Shown here piece by piece: positions 22,283-32,228 of a DNA stretch of 64,000 nt. Positions within the stretch are counted from its first letter, which is position 1; every line of letters starts with the position of its first letter. A model generated the notes under the pieces. That model did not search any database. It worked only from the letters and a program-made list of their open reading frames with translations, and was not told the DNA's origin. A program made the translations under genes and the position numbers. The stretch covers positions 5,263,501 through 5,327,500 of the forward strand of contig CM056574.1 in assembly GCA_029721435.1 (NCBI GenBank), given 5' to 3'. Source of the stretch: Gymnothorax reevesii (taxonomy: Eukaryota; Chordata; Actinopteri; Anguilliformes; Muraenidae).

Positions 22283-23240
22283 ATATTTATATATAGTACT
22301 TTTGAGTTTGTTGCGTGGCTGGTGGTGTCCGATTGCTAACATTAGCATTATCATTTTGGTTTGACCGTCGAAAGCTACTTACTAGTCCAGCAGGAACAGA
22401 GCCAAGGCAACATCGGTCGGAAATCCCTCCTCGTCTTTGAGCTCACGCCAGCTAGTGAAAGCCGGGCCAATGTTGATCCTTGATTGTCCTTCTATCCGGG
22501 TAGCCTCCCTTTTTCTTTTTCTTTTTTTTTTTTGGCTCCTCAGACAAAACTTTTCGCTTCTATGGTTGTTTTGCAGCTTCTGCCATGATAGCAGTAATTG
22601 CGCGTAGGCGTTCGCATCGACTTCCGTCTTTGTAACGAATGGGGAAAGGGGAAAGTGACGTATGCCATAAAGCAGTCAGCACATTTGTAGTTTATTTGTG
22701 TGGCAGGGTTCCTGCCGCCTCCTCAAAGTAGCGCCAGTGAATGCGATACTGACCCCCTCAGGCCATGACAGAGGTGTCATTCAACTAGTTGTAAGTCGAT
22801 GTATCATCACAAAAGTTATGAAAATATTTTATGAAAGTTGAAAAGTTACTTTGTGTTGCTTTAAATTTTGGTGTTGATCCGAATCCGGATCACGATTCGG
22901 CGGACATCTGAAATCTCTGATTGCTCTCGTTTCTGATTGCATTATTGCAAATTGCACCAGAAAGTTATTAGGTATTTTCCTATGCACAGAAATGACGGTT
23001 TTTCTCTCTAAGATTCTGAACACGTGGCTCGTAAAACAGCATAGATTCCCATTTTTTTCGCGGCTTATTGCCATTAAAGCATTTTACTTGTCAGTATGGT
23101 TTGATAAATCTAAGATTTCTTCCTCATGGATGTATTCGTTTCAATGCTGAAAACAACAGCCAATAATTAAATCAAGGGCCATCTACCAGTTAATTACGCT
23201 GCAGAAAATGCTAAAATGAGAGATTGAGATCCATATATAC
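21263..23240. other. no gene; interspersed repeat pieces and microsatellites
   Basis: A repeat starting near 21650 (GTCCGCCAAGGACGTAATAA) leads into (GTCT)n at 21693-21714 and AACTGATGAACCGATTTACA, a layout common in fish repeats. A GATCCGAATCCGGATCACGA word near 22877 may be its other end. Just before it, read on the minus strand, is TTAAAGCAACACAAAGTAAC (about 22845-22866), resembling a common fish DNA-transposon terminus. No protein is encoded. Confidence 0.45.
22236..22282. repeat. (TA)n microsatellite
   Basis: About 20 TA dinucleotides followed by a short GT run. Length variation is likely. Confidence 0.95.
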
Positions 23241-23506
23241 AGTAACGGTCTCACTACTGAAGGACTGAGACTGAGGCAGGAATTGCGGTCCTCGCATCGC
23301 CTGGGGTGGGCTTCGCTTTAATAGCTTTTCTTCAGCTTTTAAAAACACATTCATTTTTCAACAACACAACACACTCTGGCAACTCAGCCCTCTTATACCC
23401 CCCGCCCCGGACCTGATTGGCTCCCTCTCCCCACCCGGTGCAGCCAATCGCGAACTCCGCTATTTTTGTAGTGGTGAAACAAGTAAACTGGGGCAGGATC
23501 GCCACA
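23241..23506 (-). repeat. 3' LTR of the Ty3/Gypsy element
   Basis: Runs from AGTAACGGTCTCACTACTG to GGCAGGATCGCCACA. It differs from the partner LTR at roughly eight positions. On the plus strand it is followed by TTACCCCCACCTA, the complement of a polypurine tract. Confidence 0.95.
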
Positions 23507-23519
23507 TTACCCCCACCTA
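23507..23519 (-). promoter_or_regulatory. polypurine tract
   Basis: The coding strand reads TAGGTGGGGGTAA directly before the 3' LTR, the usual place of the plus-strand primer. Confidence 0.75.
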
Positions 23520-23654
23520 AGGGGTCACTGCCCAACGACCCCACAACGAACCCTCCCAAGCAACAAAACATCGATAAAAAATAAAGAAAAACATTACCCC
23601 AAAACGAAGTCCCCAAAATGTCCTGGTGTCCGTCGCTGGCAGACAGGCCTGCTG

Positions 23655-25013
23655 TTAGGCCCAGGCTGCTGTGTCACGGCGCTGGAGGCGGGGCTGGCAG
23701 CCCGAGGCTGGTAGGGGGCCAGCCTGTAAGACCACCACCCGCCCGGCGTCAGGCATCCGCACCCTATAGGTCACTTCTCCCAGTCTGTGCAGCACTTCTG
23801 CAGGGTCGTGCCAGTGTGGTTGTAGTTTGAGAGATAGGCCTTTCTGGCGTTTCAGGCAGTAGACCCAGACCTGACCCCCTGAAGCAAAAGCTCGCCGTTT
23901 TTGGCGAAGGCCCGCAGTTTCCTGAGCCTTCCGAGCGAAGTCGTGTGCCACTCGCGTGCGTTCAAGGAGCTGGTGGTAATAGGTAGCCTCACCTATACGG
24001 GGGTCTTCCTCTAAGTTGGGGGGGCCGAACACTAGGTCGACGGGTGTTCGAAGCTCGCGCCCTAGCATCAGTGTGGCAGGAGTGCAGAGGCTGGATTCCT
24101 GCACGGCTGAGCGATACGCTCACAGCACCAGCAGTAGATGCTGGTCCCAGTCCCGTTGCTGTTTGCTAGCTAGAGTTGCTAGTTGGGTGGCGAGCGTCCG
24201 GTTGAAGCGCTCTACTAATCCGTCACTCTGAGGGTGAAGGGGAGTGGTGCGAGTTTTCACAATGCCCAGGCGTTTGCAGACAGCGGCCATTACCTTAGCT
24301 TCGAAGTTCCGCCCCTGGTCACTGTGCAGCTCCCCTGGGACTCCGAACCGGGCGAACATTTCCTCCACCGGGCGGCTGGCCACCGTCTCAGTGCTCTGGT
24401 CAGGAATAGCATACGCCTCGGGCCACTTGGTGAAGTAATCCATCGCCACTAGGACGTACCGGTTACCAGACTCAGTGGTGGGGAATGGCCCCAGGACATT
24501 GACACCCACTCTCTCCATAGGCGCCCCCATGACATAGCGCTGCAGCGGGGCGTGTGAAGTCTCGCCAGGGCCCTTGTGGGCCGTGCAGGTATCGCAGCAG
24601 TGAACGTGAAGCTCCACGTCTCGGCGGCAGCTCGGCCAATAGAAATGCTCCCGGAGACGATGCAGGGTCTTGTTGACCCCAAAGTGGCCCGCCCCCACCG
24701 AGCCGTGCACCAGTCCAAGGATTTGCGAGCGTAATGAGTGAGGCACTAGTAGACGCAGCAGGTCGTTGCCCCGGCCAGGAGCCCACCACCGCTGATACGC
24801 CAACCCGTCTCGCTGCTCCAGGCTCTCTCGTTGCCCCCAGTACGCCTTAAGCTGCAGCCCCTCAGCCGAGACCTCTGGCCAGGTCGGAAATGTGCCAGCC
24901 TCCAGCCAGCCCCTCACCTGTTGCAGAACAGCATCAGCATCTTGCGCCTCCCGCAGCTGCTGATTTTCCCACAGCAGCCACCCTTCCGCCTTCTCTATTC
25001 CCCGCACCTCCAC
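23655..25013 (-). pseudogene. Gypsy integrase, with Asp-to-Asn change
   Basis: The zinc-binding H2C2 part reads HGSVGAGHFGVNKTLHRLRE then HCCDTCTAHKGP. The core has RVGVNVLGPFPTTESGNRYV, where the usual first catalytic Asp (G.DVLGPFP) is Asn; the second Asp is in LHSDQGRNFEAK and the Glu in SDGLVERFNRTL. The open frame ends at 24120; the C-terminal part continues in another frame from 24104 (ELRTPVDLVFGPP ... VWVYCLKRQKGLSLKLQPHW). Loss of the Asp and the frame break make it inactive. Confidence 0.9.
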
Positions 25014-25040
25014 GACCTGTGGTTCAGGTTGGTCCCGTTC

Positions 25041-25538
25041 CTACATTCTTTGACATGGCTTACAGTTTAGTTTGGCGCATGGGCGCCGTGATAGGGCATC
25101 AGTATTTCCATGTAGACAGCCCGAACGGTGCTCAATTGTAAAGTTGTACTCTTGTAATGTCTCTAACCACCGTGCTACTTGCCCTTCCGGGTTCTTGAAC
25201 CGCAGGAGCCACGTGGGTGAGGCGTGATCAGTGCGCAGGTGGAAGGAGGTACCCTGGAGGTAGGGGCGGAAGTGGCAGATGGCTAGGATGACGGCCAGCA
25301 GCTCACGGCGTGTGACACAGTAATTCTTTTCAGCTCGGGAGACATCAGGGTACGCTAGCACTGGGGCCTGAGTGAGGGCTGTCTTGAGCTGTGCGAAGGC
25401 TGCCGCACACTCGTCGGTCCAGTTAAAGGCCTGGTGCTTGTCAGTGAGGCGGTGGAGAGGGCTAGCTATGGAGGCGAAGTCCCGCACGTAGCGCCGGTAG
25501 TAGCTAGCCAGCCCCAGGAAGCTTGGTAGCTCGCCCAC
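25041..25538 (-). pseudogene. Gypsy RNase H domain
   Basis: An open frame of 165 codons starts at the RT connection (LPSFLGLASYYRRYVRDFAS) and passes ASPLHRLTDKHQAFNWTDEC, CVTRRELLAVILAICHFRPY, LRTDHASPTWLLRFKNPEGQ and ends HGNTDALSRRPC. The conserved E (RREL) and D (RTDH) of RNase H are present, but the first-aspartate strand (VLxTDAS) is missing after PDVSRAEKNY, so a deletion removes catalytic residues. Confidence 0.88.
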
Positions 25539-25539
25539 G

Positions 25540-26905
25540 TCTGCCGGTGTCGGCTACACTGACACTGCAGTTACCTTAACCGAGTCGATCGCCACCCCCC
25601 GCTCGCTTATGAGGTGCCCCAGGAAGGCCGTTTCCTTTGGAGAAGCTGGCACTTTCGGGGATTCAACCGTAGCCCAGCCAGTCGAATTGCAGTAAACACC
25701 TCACTTTGATTCTCGAGGGCTTGCTCAAAGTTGCTGCTCAAAGGCCTGCACCAAGAGGTCGTCTAGGTACACGACACCGCAACTTCGAGGGACGGTCGAC
25801 AGCACTCTTTCCATGAGCCGTTCAAAGGTCGCTGGAGCGTTGCAAAAGCCAAACGGCATTACCCGAAAATGCCACAATCCCCCCCTATGGTGAAGGCGGT
25901 CTTAGCTTTAGCACTAGGAGCTAGCCTCACTTGCCAGTATCCACTGTGGAGGTGCAGCGAGCTGAACCAACTGGACCCCGCAATGTGGTCTAGTGCTTCG
26001 TCAATGCGTGGTAGCGGATAGGCGTCTTTACAGGTAACGGCATTAAGTTGCCGATAGTCAACACAAAACCGCCACTCTCCATTTTTTTACACACCAGTAC
26101 AGCAGGTGCCGCCCACGGGCTGTCTGAAGGCTCTATGACACCAGCTGCAGTCATCTCTCTCACCTTCTCCTCCGCTACCAGCCACTTGGACAATGATAAC
26201 CGATAACCGGGGGGGCAGGCGAATAGGTGCGGTATCACCAGTGTCAATGGTGTGCTGCACCAAATCTGTCTGCGTGCATTCCTCATCGCGCACTGCGAAA
26301 AGGTCAGCGTTATCAGTCAACAAGCGGTACAGTTGCTGGCACTGAGAAGGGGCGAATCCACTGCAGCTGCGTTGCCACAGCTCGCGGACGGCCTTAGCCG
26401 TCTTGGCTGAGTGTGAGGCATGGCATGAAGAAGGAGAAGGGCGGACGGTGGCGGGGCTGCTCCCGGGGCTGGCACGCTGGATAGGGGGCCGGCTAGCGTG
26501 CTGCATGGGCACTGGTGGGCTAGCTAGCAGGTCGGCGGGGGGCCGTGTGTTGGCTGTGTGGGCCCGGCGAGCTCTTCTCGCTGCCCGCTTTCTTTTTGCA
26601 GGTCGGTGCAATGGAACTGTGGTTTGGTCGATGGTGAGTGTAGCCTGTGCTACATCAACTGTAGCTCCCCATGATGCTAACAAGTCCAGGCCTATGATAC
26701 ATGCTTCCCCAATATCCGCTAGCCAGAACTCCTGTTCGGCTAGGTGGCTATCTACAGCCATGCTCACTGTCTTCTTGCCCTTCATGCCCATCCTCTGGCC
26801 GGTCACGGATTGCAGCCTGGTCATGGTCGGCTCCCAGGTGGCGTTGGGGAGCGTTGTCGGCTGGATAAGAGAGATGGTGGCTCCTGTGTCAACCAACGCA
26901 TGGCA
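25540..26905 (-). pseudogene. Gypsy protease and reverse transcriptase
   Basis: The frame overlaps the end of gag, as expected for a gag-pol frameshift. Protease is recognised by ALVDTGATISLIQPTTLP (about 26840-26895; DTG active site). After an Ala/Pro-rich linker, RT begins AGVIEPSDSPWAAPAVLVCK (about 26080-26145). The polymerase motif YLDDLLVQA is at about 25745-25775. The stretch 25550-25990 is in broken frames. Confidence 0.9.
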
Positions 26906-27949
26906 GGGTTGGCCGACAGCCCACTGGCCCCACCTAGCCGGCCCACTCGCGGTAACGCACCTTGCTCATCCACCCTAAAAAGGGCAGAAAGGGAATTTTG
27001 CTCGTCCGCCCTTACAAGGGCAGAACAGAACTTTTGCTCGTCCGCCCTTACCAGGGCAGAATGATGTTCAGCTCGAGGTGCGGGTGGGGCCAGGCTAGGT
27101 TCAGGTTCGGCAGGCTGCACACAACTGGGGAGGATGGCTACCGGGGGCTCCCTTGGCTTTGGTGCTGGCGCTGTGCAGTCCCGTGCAATATGGCCTCTCT
27201 CGTCACACCGAAGACAGCGTCGATGTTGTTGTGCCTGACCGGGAGTGTGAGCCCGCCTCACTTGCTCCTCTTCCTCTTCCGGAGCCACTTTGCGTACTCA
27301 TGGGCGTGACTCCTGTGGGCTTGTCGCCGTCACTTCCTTGATGACGTCTTCTACTCTTTTGGCCTGTAGAAGGGCTTCATCGAGCGTCTGGGGCGTGGTC
27401 AGCATGACGTGGTGCCTCAGTTGTTCCGGGGTGAGAGCCTGCAGGAAGCTGTGCAGCGCTAGCTCGTCTTGCTCACGCATCCCAAATGTGGGGTAGCCTT
27501 GGCGGGCGTGGAAGCGCAGGTCGGCAGCTACGGCCCCCCACTGTTCGCCTGCTTGGCGGGGGCGAAGAAGCAGCTTCTGGCGGTGTAGCCGGTTGGACTG
27601 GCGCTGCCCGTATCACCTTTCTAACGTTAATGAAGCTAGGCTAGTCTGTTCAGTTGGGTCGAGCTCGAGTAGCGTTTGAAGTGCTGGACTTTCTAGGGCT
27701 AGCGCCAGATAAGTTGCGGCCTCATCGTCCGTCCACCCACAGCACTGAGCCCCCAGTAGCAGCTGGGCCTGGTAGGACTCCCAGGGCGCTGCGCCGCTAA
27801 ACCGGGGTAGCTTCACTCCCTTTCGTGGTTCCGGCGCCCCCTCTCTCTCAGCTGCCGCCGCCGCTGCTGCTGTAGGAGCTCGTGCGGGACGAGGTTCGCT
27901 CCTTCCCTCCGGTGCGCACAGCCCTCTTGTTCGGCTCATGCTCCCCGCG
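26821..27949 (-). pseudogene. Gypsy gag with zinc knuckle, frameshifted
   Basis: A likely start is the Met at 27949 (MSRTRGLCAPEG); upstream in-frame residues lie in the LTR leader. Next come an alanine-rich stretch, VKLPRFSGAAPWESYQAQ (capsid start), and after a frameshift near 27610 RYGQRQSNRLHRQKLLLRPR and LRFHARQGYPTFGMREQDEL (capsid C-terminal domain). After another shift near 27290 the zinc knuckle is CLRCDERGHIARDC (CCHC, about 27180-27225). Downstream is a repeat of the word SALVRADEQ, twice intact and once as SALFRVDEQ (about 26970-27070). The particle-forming role is known for the family. Two frameshifts inactivate it. Confidence 0.9.
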
Positions 27950-28020
27950 GCTCGGTCCACTTTCGCGTGCAGCCCCGTCTTCAGTTCTCCCTCAAGGCGC
28001 GCGATCTCATGGCGGATTTC

Positions 28021-28043
28021 TTCAAATCCCACTTCTGACACCA
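28021..28043 (-). promoter_or_regulatory. primer binding site, tRNA-Leu type
   Basis: One base inside the 5' LTR the coding strand reads TGGTGTCAGAAGTGGGATTT. It begins with TGG (complement of CCA) and matches the complement of a tRNA-Leu 3' end with T-arm, apart from one base. This sets the start of minus-strand DNA synthesis. Confidence 0.85.
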
Positions 28044-28044
28044 A

Positions 28045-28310
28045 TGTAGTGGTCTCACTACTGAAGGACTGAGACTGAGGCAGGAATAGCGGTTCTCGCA
28101 TCGCCCGGGGCGGGCTTCGCTTCATTAGCTTTTCTTCAGCTTTTAAAAACACATTCATTTTTCAACAACACAACACACTCTGGCAACTCAGCCCTCTTAT
28201 ACCCCCCACCCCGGACCTGATTGGCTCCCTCTCCCCACCCGGTGCAGCCAATCGCGAACTCCGCTATTTTTTTAGTGGTGAAACAAGTAAACTGGGGCAG
28301 GATCGCCACA
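28045..28310 (-). repeat. 5' LTR of the Ty3/Gypsy element
   Basis: Runs from TGTAGTGGTCTCACTACTG to GGCAGGATCGCCACA, so it reads TGTGGCGATC...ACTACA on the coding strand, with TG/CA ends. The TATA-like word is AAGAGGGC..TATAAGAGGG on the coding strand (near 28195). Confidence 0.95.
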
Positions 28311-28313
28311 ATA

Positions 28314-28522
28314 CTGAGCAACAAAAGAAACGCAACTTAATTGAAGACAGACCGGAAAATATGTTTGCCCGTAATTATTATAGTAAATCAAATTTATTAC
28401 TGGCGCGTGCACATTTACACTCGTTTCATCAAACATTTCTTTGTTTTGCGGTCACTTTCACTGAGTGATCATATGAGTATACATTAACTAACCAGCTAAC
28501 TTGCGTTTCTTTTGTTGCTCAG
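28314..28522. mobile_element. 209-bp TA-flanked MITE
   Basis: The inverted ends are CTGAGCAACAAAAGAAACGC at 28314 and the exact complement ending CTCAG at 28522, flanked by TA on both sides. The interior is non-coding. TA flanks and size fit a Tc1/mariner-type MITE. The Gypsy element duplicated ATAC across its left TA and first base. Confidence 0.88.
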
Positions 28523-28677
28523 TAGGGGAGACCGGGGTTACTTCGGCCACGGGGTTAGGTTTGTCACCTCAGTTTTTTTCATTGCAACACACTGACGGGA
28601 GAACGAAAATGTACAAATTATGCGACATCCCAGCGATGCCATCTCTTGGAAAGAAGAAGGACTTGTAGTGTCATGTA

Positions 28678-30273
28678 CAAAACCCAAAACCAGTGAAGTT
28701 GGCACGTTATGTAAATCGTAGATAAAAACTGAATACAATGATTTGCAAATCCTTTTCAACTTATATTCAATTGAATACACTGCAAAGTTAAGATGTTTAA
28801 TGTTCAAACTGAGAAACTTTTTTTTTGCAAATAATCATTAACTTAGAATTTAAAGGCAGCAACACATTGCAAAAAAGTTGGCACGGGGCCTTTTTACCAC
28901 TGTGTTACATCGCCTTTCCCTTTAACGACACTCAGTAAATGTTTGGGAACTGAGGAGACCAATTTGTTTCAGGTGGAACTCTTTCCCATTCTTGCTCGAT
29001 GTACAGCTTAAGTTGTTCAACAGTCCGGGGCCTCCGTTTTCGTATTTTACGCTTCATAATGCGCCACACATTTTCAATGGGAGACAGGTCTGGACTACAG
29101 GCAGGCCAGTCTAGTACCCGCACTCTTTTACTACGGAGCCATGCTGTTGTAACACGTGCAGAAAGTGGCTTGGCATTGTCTTGCTGAAATAAGCAGGGGC
29201 GTCCATGAAAAAGACATTGCTTGGATGGCAACATATGTTGCTCCAAAACCTGTATGTACCTTTCAGCATTAATGGTGCCTTCACATATGCGTAAGTTGCC
29301 CATGCCTTGGGCACTAATACACTCCCATACCATCACAGATGCTGGCTTTTGAACTTTGCGCCTATAACAGTCCGGATGGTTCTTTTCCTCTTTGGTCCGG
29401 AGGACACGACGCCCACAGTTTCCAAAAACAATTTGAAATGTGGACTCGTCAGACCACAGAACACTTTTCCACTTTGAATCAGTCCATCTTAGATGAGCTT
29501 GGGTCTCGAGAAGCCGGCGGCATTTCTGGGTGCTGTTGATAAATGGCTTTCGCTTTGCATTGTAGAGTTTTAACTTGCACTTGCAGATGTAGCGACGAAC
29601 TGTAGTTACTGACAGTGGTTTTCTGAAGTGTTCCTGAGCCCATGTGGTGATGTCCTTTACACACTGATGTTGGTTTTTGATGCAGTACCGCCTGAGCAAT
29701 CGAAGGTCAGGGGCATTCAATGTTGGTTTTCGGCCTTGTTGCTTAGGTGCAGTGATTTCTCCAGATTCTCTGAACCTTTTGACGATATTACGGACTGTAG
29801 ATGATGAAATCCCTAAATTTCTTGCAATAGCTCGTTGAGGAATGTTGTTTTTAAACTGTTGGACAATCAGCTCACGCATTTGTTCACTAAGTGGTGACCC
29901 TCGCCCCATCCTTGTTTGTGAATGACTGAGAATTTCAGGGAAGCTGCTTTTATACCCAATCATGGCACCTACCTGTTTCCCAATTAGCCCGTTCATCTGT
30001 GGGATGTTCCAAATAAGTGTTTGATGAACATTCCTCAACTCTCTCAGTCTTTTTTGCCACTTGTGCCAGCTTTTTTGAAACATGTTGCAGGCACCAAATT
30101 CCAAATGAGCTAATATTTGCAAAAAATTACAAAGTTTACCTGTTTGAACATTAAGTAACTTGCCTTTGCAGTGTATTCAATTGAATATAGGTTGAAAAGG
30201 ATTTGCAAATCATTGTATTCCGCTTTTATTTACGATTTACACAACGTGCCAACTTCACTGGTTTTGGGTTTTC
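28678..30273 (-). mobile_element. Tc1/mariner-type element, copy 1 (1.6 kb)
   Basis: The ends CAAAACCCAAAACCAGTGAA at 28678 and the inverted copy ending GGTTTTGGGTTTTC at 30273 lie between TA dinucleotides (28676-28677, 30274-30275). Terminal repeats extend over about 120 bp including TTTGCAAATCCTTTTCAA. A second copy in opposite orientation is at 62025-63833. Confidence 0.93.
28932..30122 (-). CDS. Tc1-type transposase (DD34E), nearly intact
   Basis: The open frame is 396 codons, but family length (about 340) and a start MGRGSPLSEQMRELIVQQFK favour the Met about 70 codons in. It contains a helix-turn-helix (IPQRAIARNLGISSSTVRNI), GRKPTLNAPD, a second HTH, VLWSDESTFQIVFGN (Asp), CLFQQDNAKPLSARVT (Asp) and SPDLSPIENVWRIMKRKIRK (Glu), with 34 residues between the last two. 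It would cut and paste the element at TA sites in the nucleus. Compared with copy 2, 7 bp are lost near the 3' end (VPPETNW in place of VPPEKLQ), changing the last residues, and MVWGCIS is MVWECIS. Activity is doubtful. Confidence 0.85.
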   Translation of the reverse strand: MQILAHLEFGACNMFQKSWHKWQKRLRELRNVHQTLIWNIPQMNGLIGKQVGAMIGYKSSFPEILSHSQTRMGRGSPLSEQMRELIVQQFKNNIPQRAIARNLGISSSTVRNIVKRFRESGEITAPKQQGRKPTLNAPDLRLLRRYCIKNQHQCVKDITTWAQEHFRKPLSVTTVRRYICKCKLKLYNAKRKPFINSTQKCRRLLETQAHLRWTDSKWKSVLWSDESTFQIVFGNCGRRVLRTKEEKNHPDCYRRKVQKPASVMVWECISAQGMGNLRICEGTINAERYIQVLEQHMLPSKQCLFHGRPCLFQQDNAKPLSARVTTAWLRSKRVRVLDWPACSPDLSPIENVWRIMKRKIRKRRPRTVEQLKLYIEQEWERVPPETNWSPQFPNIY

Positions 30274-30849
30274 TAAGTGGTTTCTGCCTAAATAACTGAA
30301 TTTTGGCCCAAATTGTAAACTTTAGGTTTCTGGAAGAAATGCGTCTAGCTTCTTTGAAGACAAAGATTTCCATGGTGTTTTTACTGTTTCATAAACGTAT
30401 GTGACTAGAGTTATTAACTACACAAAAGATAAAGGCCTGCTGCGATCATGAGATGAGAGATGAGGCCTTATTTCCAAAATGGGAGCACAGGGCTACACTG
30501 GCCAAGCAGCATGGGGTTAGGTTGTCAGGGTGCTGAGGTTGCCCCGCTTGTAGGTCCTGTGTTAGGCCTACATTAAAATATTCCAATGTCAAATATGGGA
30601 GCCGATTTATTGTTTTTAAGACACCTAAAGTGTCTTTATAATTATATTTGTATTTATTTTATGTTATGATAGATGACCTATTAAGGCCTTTGTTTGGAGG
30701 ACACAAGTATGGGTTTGTAAGGGTTTGCTCCTTGCAGCCCCTCCCCTTTCCCATTCTTTCACCTCCACCTTAATGGGCCACAGGTGGGTGTTGGCAGAGT
30801 ATTTAGGGTTGGCAGGTGCCAGCCCTGGGGCCTCTGCATTCCATTCTGT

Positions 30850-31026
30850 TGTCAGGGGGAATGTTTGCTGCTCCTCTTTGGTGCCGCGGTCCTTACTCAT
30901 CATCCAAAGGTGGAGAGGAGGGGGTCCAGTGCTTCTCATGCAAAGGATGGGCACATGAGGACTGGACAAATGTCAGTGGGCTCATCTACGTATGTCATAA
31001 CTGCTACTCTGATGGTGATTATGCAT
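30850..31026 (+). pseudogene. PHD-like zinc-binding C-terminus of a pogo-like transposase
   Basis: The plus frame reads VQCFSCKGWAHEDWTNVSGL then IYVCHNCYSDGDYA and a stop. C-x2-C, W-A-H-E-D and C-x2-C match the Cys4-His-Cys3 tail found on some pogo-type transposases; one Cys is Trp (HEDW for HEDC). The DDE region is missing. Confidence 0.55.
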
Positions 31027-31373
31027 AAATCATAGCTTGTGTTGGTTTGTTGTAAAAATAAAACAGTTCTCACCATTTCTGTTATGAGAATACTGGACTG
31101 TCATTTTCAGCTTCAGCTGATTGCCAACTATGACGATTTTTCCCCACCCATCTGACAAAGTAACCCCGGTATGAGGTTACTCTGGCAGGTTTGTGAAATA
31201 GTGAAAATTAAATACTGTGACGTAAATACATGTTATATTGAGATTGTATCAATAAAACTTTTGTAGGCGACATTCTGCACTACACATAGACCATAAAGGT
31301 ATTTCTCTAAGTTTAGCAACAAAGAGTTATGGAGCCAAATACAAAATCATGACGAGGTAACTCTGGTCTCCCC

Positions 31374-32228
31374 TACATAGTGCAAGTATGAATGAAAATC
31401 CGACAGTGTCTGCTTGGAAAACATTTTGCCCTCGGACAAATGTAGTTGATGACCCCTGGTTTATGTGAATGAAACTGGTCATAGCTAGTGATTTATTTGT
31501 AAACATTAGACGTTCAACGTCCCGTTTGAGAATCGACTTTAGATGCCCTTTCACTGGGGCCTCATGACCACGTGTGGACACTTACACTACCATCTAGTGG
31601 TGTCAGAAGAGTACAACACACTACAGAAAACATTCATTCGTTCAAGTTCAACTACAACATGTCTAAAGATGATGCTTAGTTTTTATACTTATCAGGTTCC
31701 AATAAGCCCAATTAGCAAAGAGAAATAAAAAAACGCATATTAAAAAAGAGCTTGGGGCTTAAGAGAATAAGGTTGGTTATTTTCCAGGGTATTTCCCGAA
31801 TTGACGGCTTTCTGTTTCAGGCTGTGAAATGCAGACTACACATACACTGTTACTTTCATTTTCAGCATCGTATAAAAAGCTTGAAACGGCATTTATTCGC
31901 TCACTCTGGATCTCTCGTTTTGACCTCTGACCATTGGCCGGGTTTTTTATTTTTAAGTATATTACACAGTGTGTATTGTTGCGTTTGAAAAGTTCACCTC
32001 TCTTAAGGTAAGATTTCACTATTTCATTTTGTTCGTTTTTTTCCATTTGACATACTTTCGTATAATTAACAATTCAAGAAAATAGCATTTAATTTGCATT
32101 TTTTCCCCAGCCATAGGGTAATATCACTATTCATGTCACTATGATGTTAGAGTAGCGGGGACATATTTGTATAACCTACATTTGGGGAAATATGTCCATT
32201 GGTTACTAATAGTGATTTAATGCCGTCT
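31374..32228. other. no gene seen
   Basis: AT-rich DNA without a recognised gene or repeat terminus. A TACCATCTAGTGGTGTCAGA word at about 31590 resembles a fragment common in repeat 3' ends. Confidence 0.4.

Larger units (their letters stand above)
23241..28310 (-). mobile_element. complete Ty3/Gypsy LTR retrotransposon, mutated
   Basis: Two 266-bp LTRs (about 97% alike by eye) flank gag, protease, RT, RNase H and integrase in standard Gypsy order on the minus strand. ATAC occurs at both outer edges (23237-23240 and 28311-28314). A tRNA-Leu-type primer site adjoins the 5' LTR and a purine tract adjoins the 3' LTR. Frameshifts in gag, RT and integrase, and a changed integrase catalytic residue, mean it cannot move by itself. 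It landed on the left edge of the MITE at 28314. Confidence 0.95.
28525..31373 (+). mobile_element. pogo/Tigger-like element remnant, split by Tc1
   Basis: The ends GGGGAGACCGGGGTTACTTC at 28525 and, inward from 31373, GGGGAGACCAGAGTTACCTC are inverted repeats, with TA at 28523-28524 and 31374-31375. About 1.25 kb remains after removing the Tc1 at 28678-30273. The only coding trace is the cysteine cluster near 30920-31020. The left TA is shared with the neighbouring MITE. Confidence 0.7.

Noticed and set aside
26403..27309. Plus-strand open frames of 100-190 codons
   Set aside because: They are antisense to the Gypsy gag and protease, whose zinc knuckle and DTG motifs are clear on the minus strand.
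30725..31028. A host PHD-finger gene
   Set aside because: The cysteine cluster sits inside TA-flanked inverted repeats, one zinc ligand is lost, and no other exon is seen, so a transposase tail is more likely.
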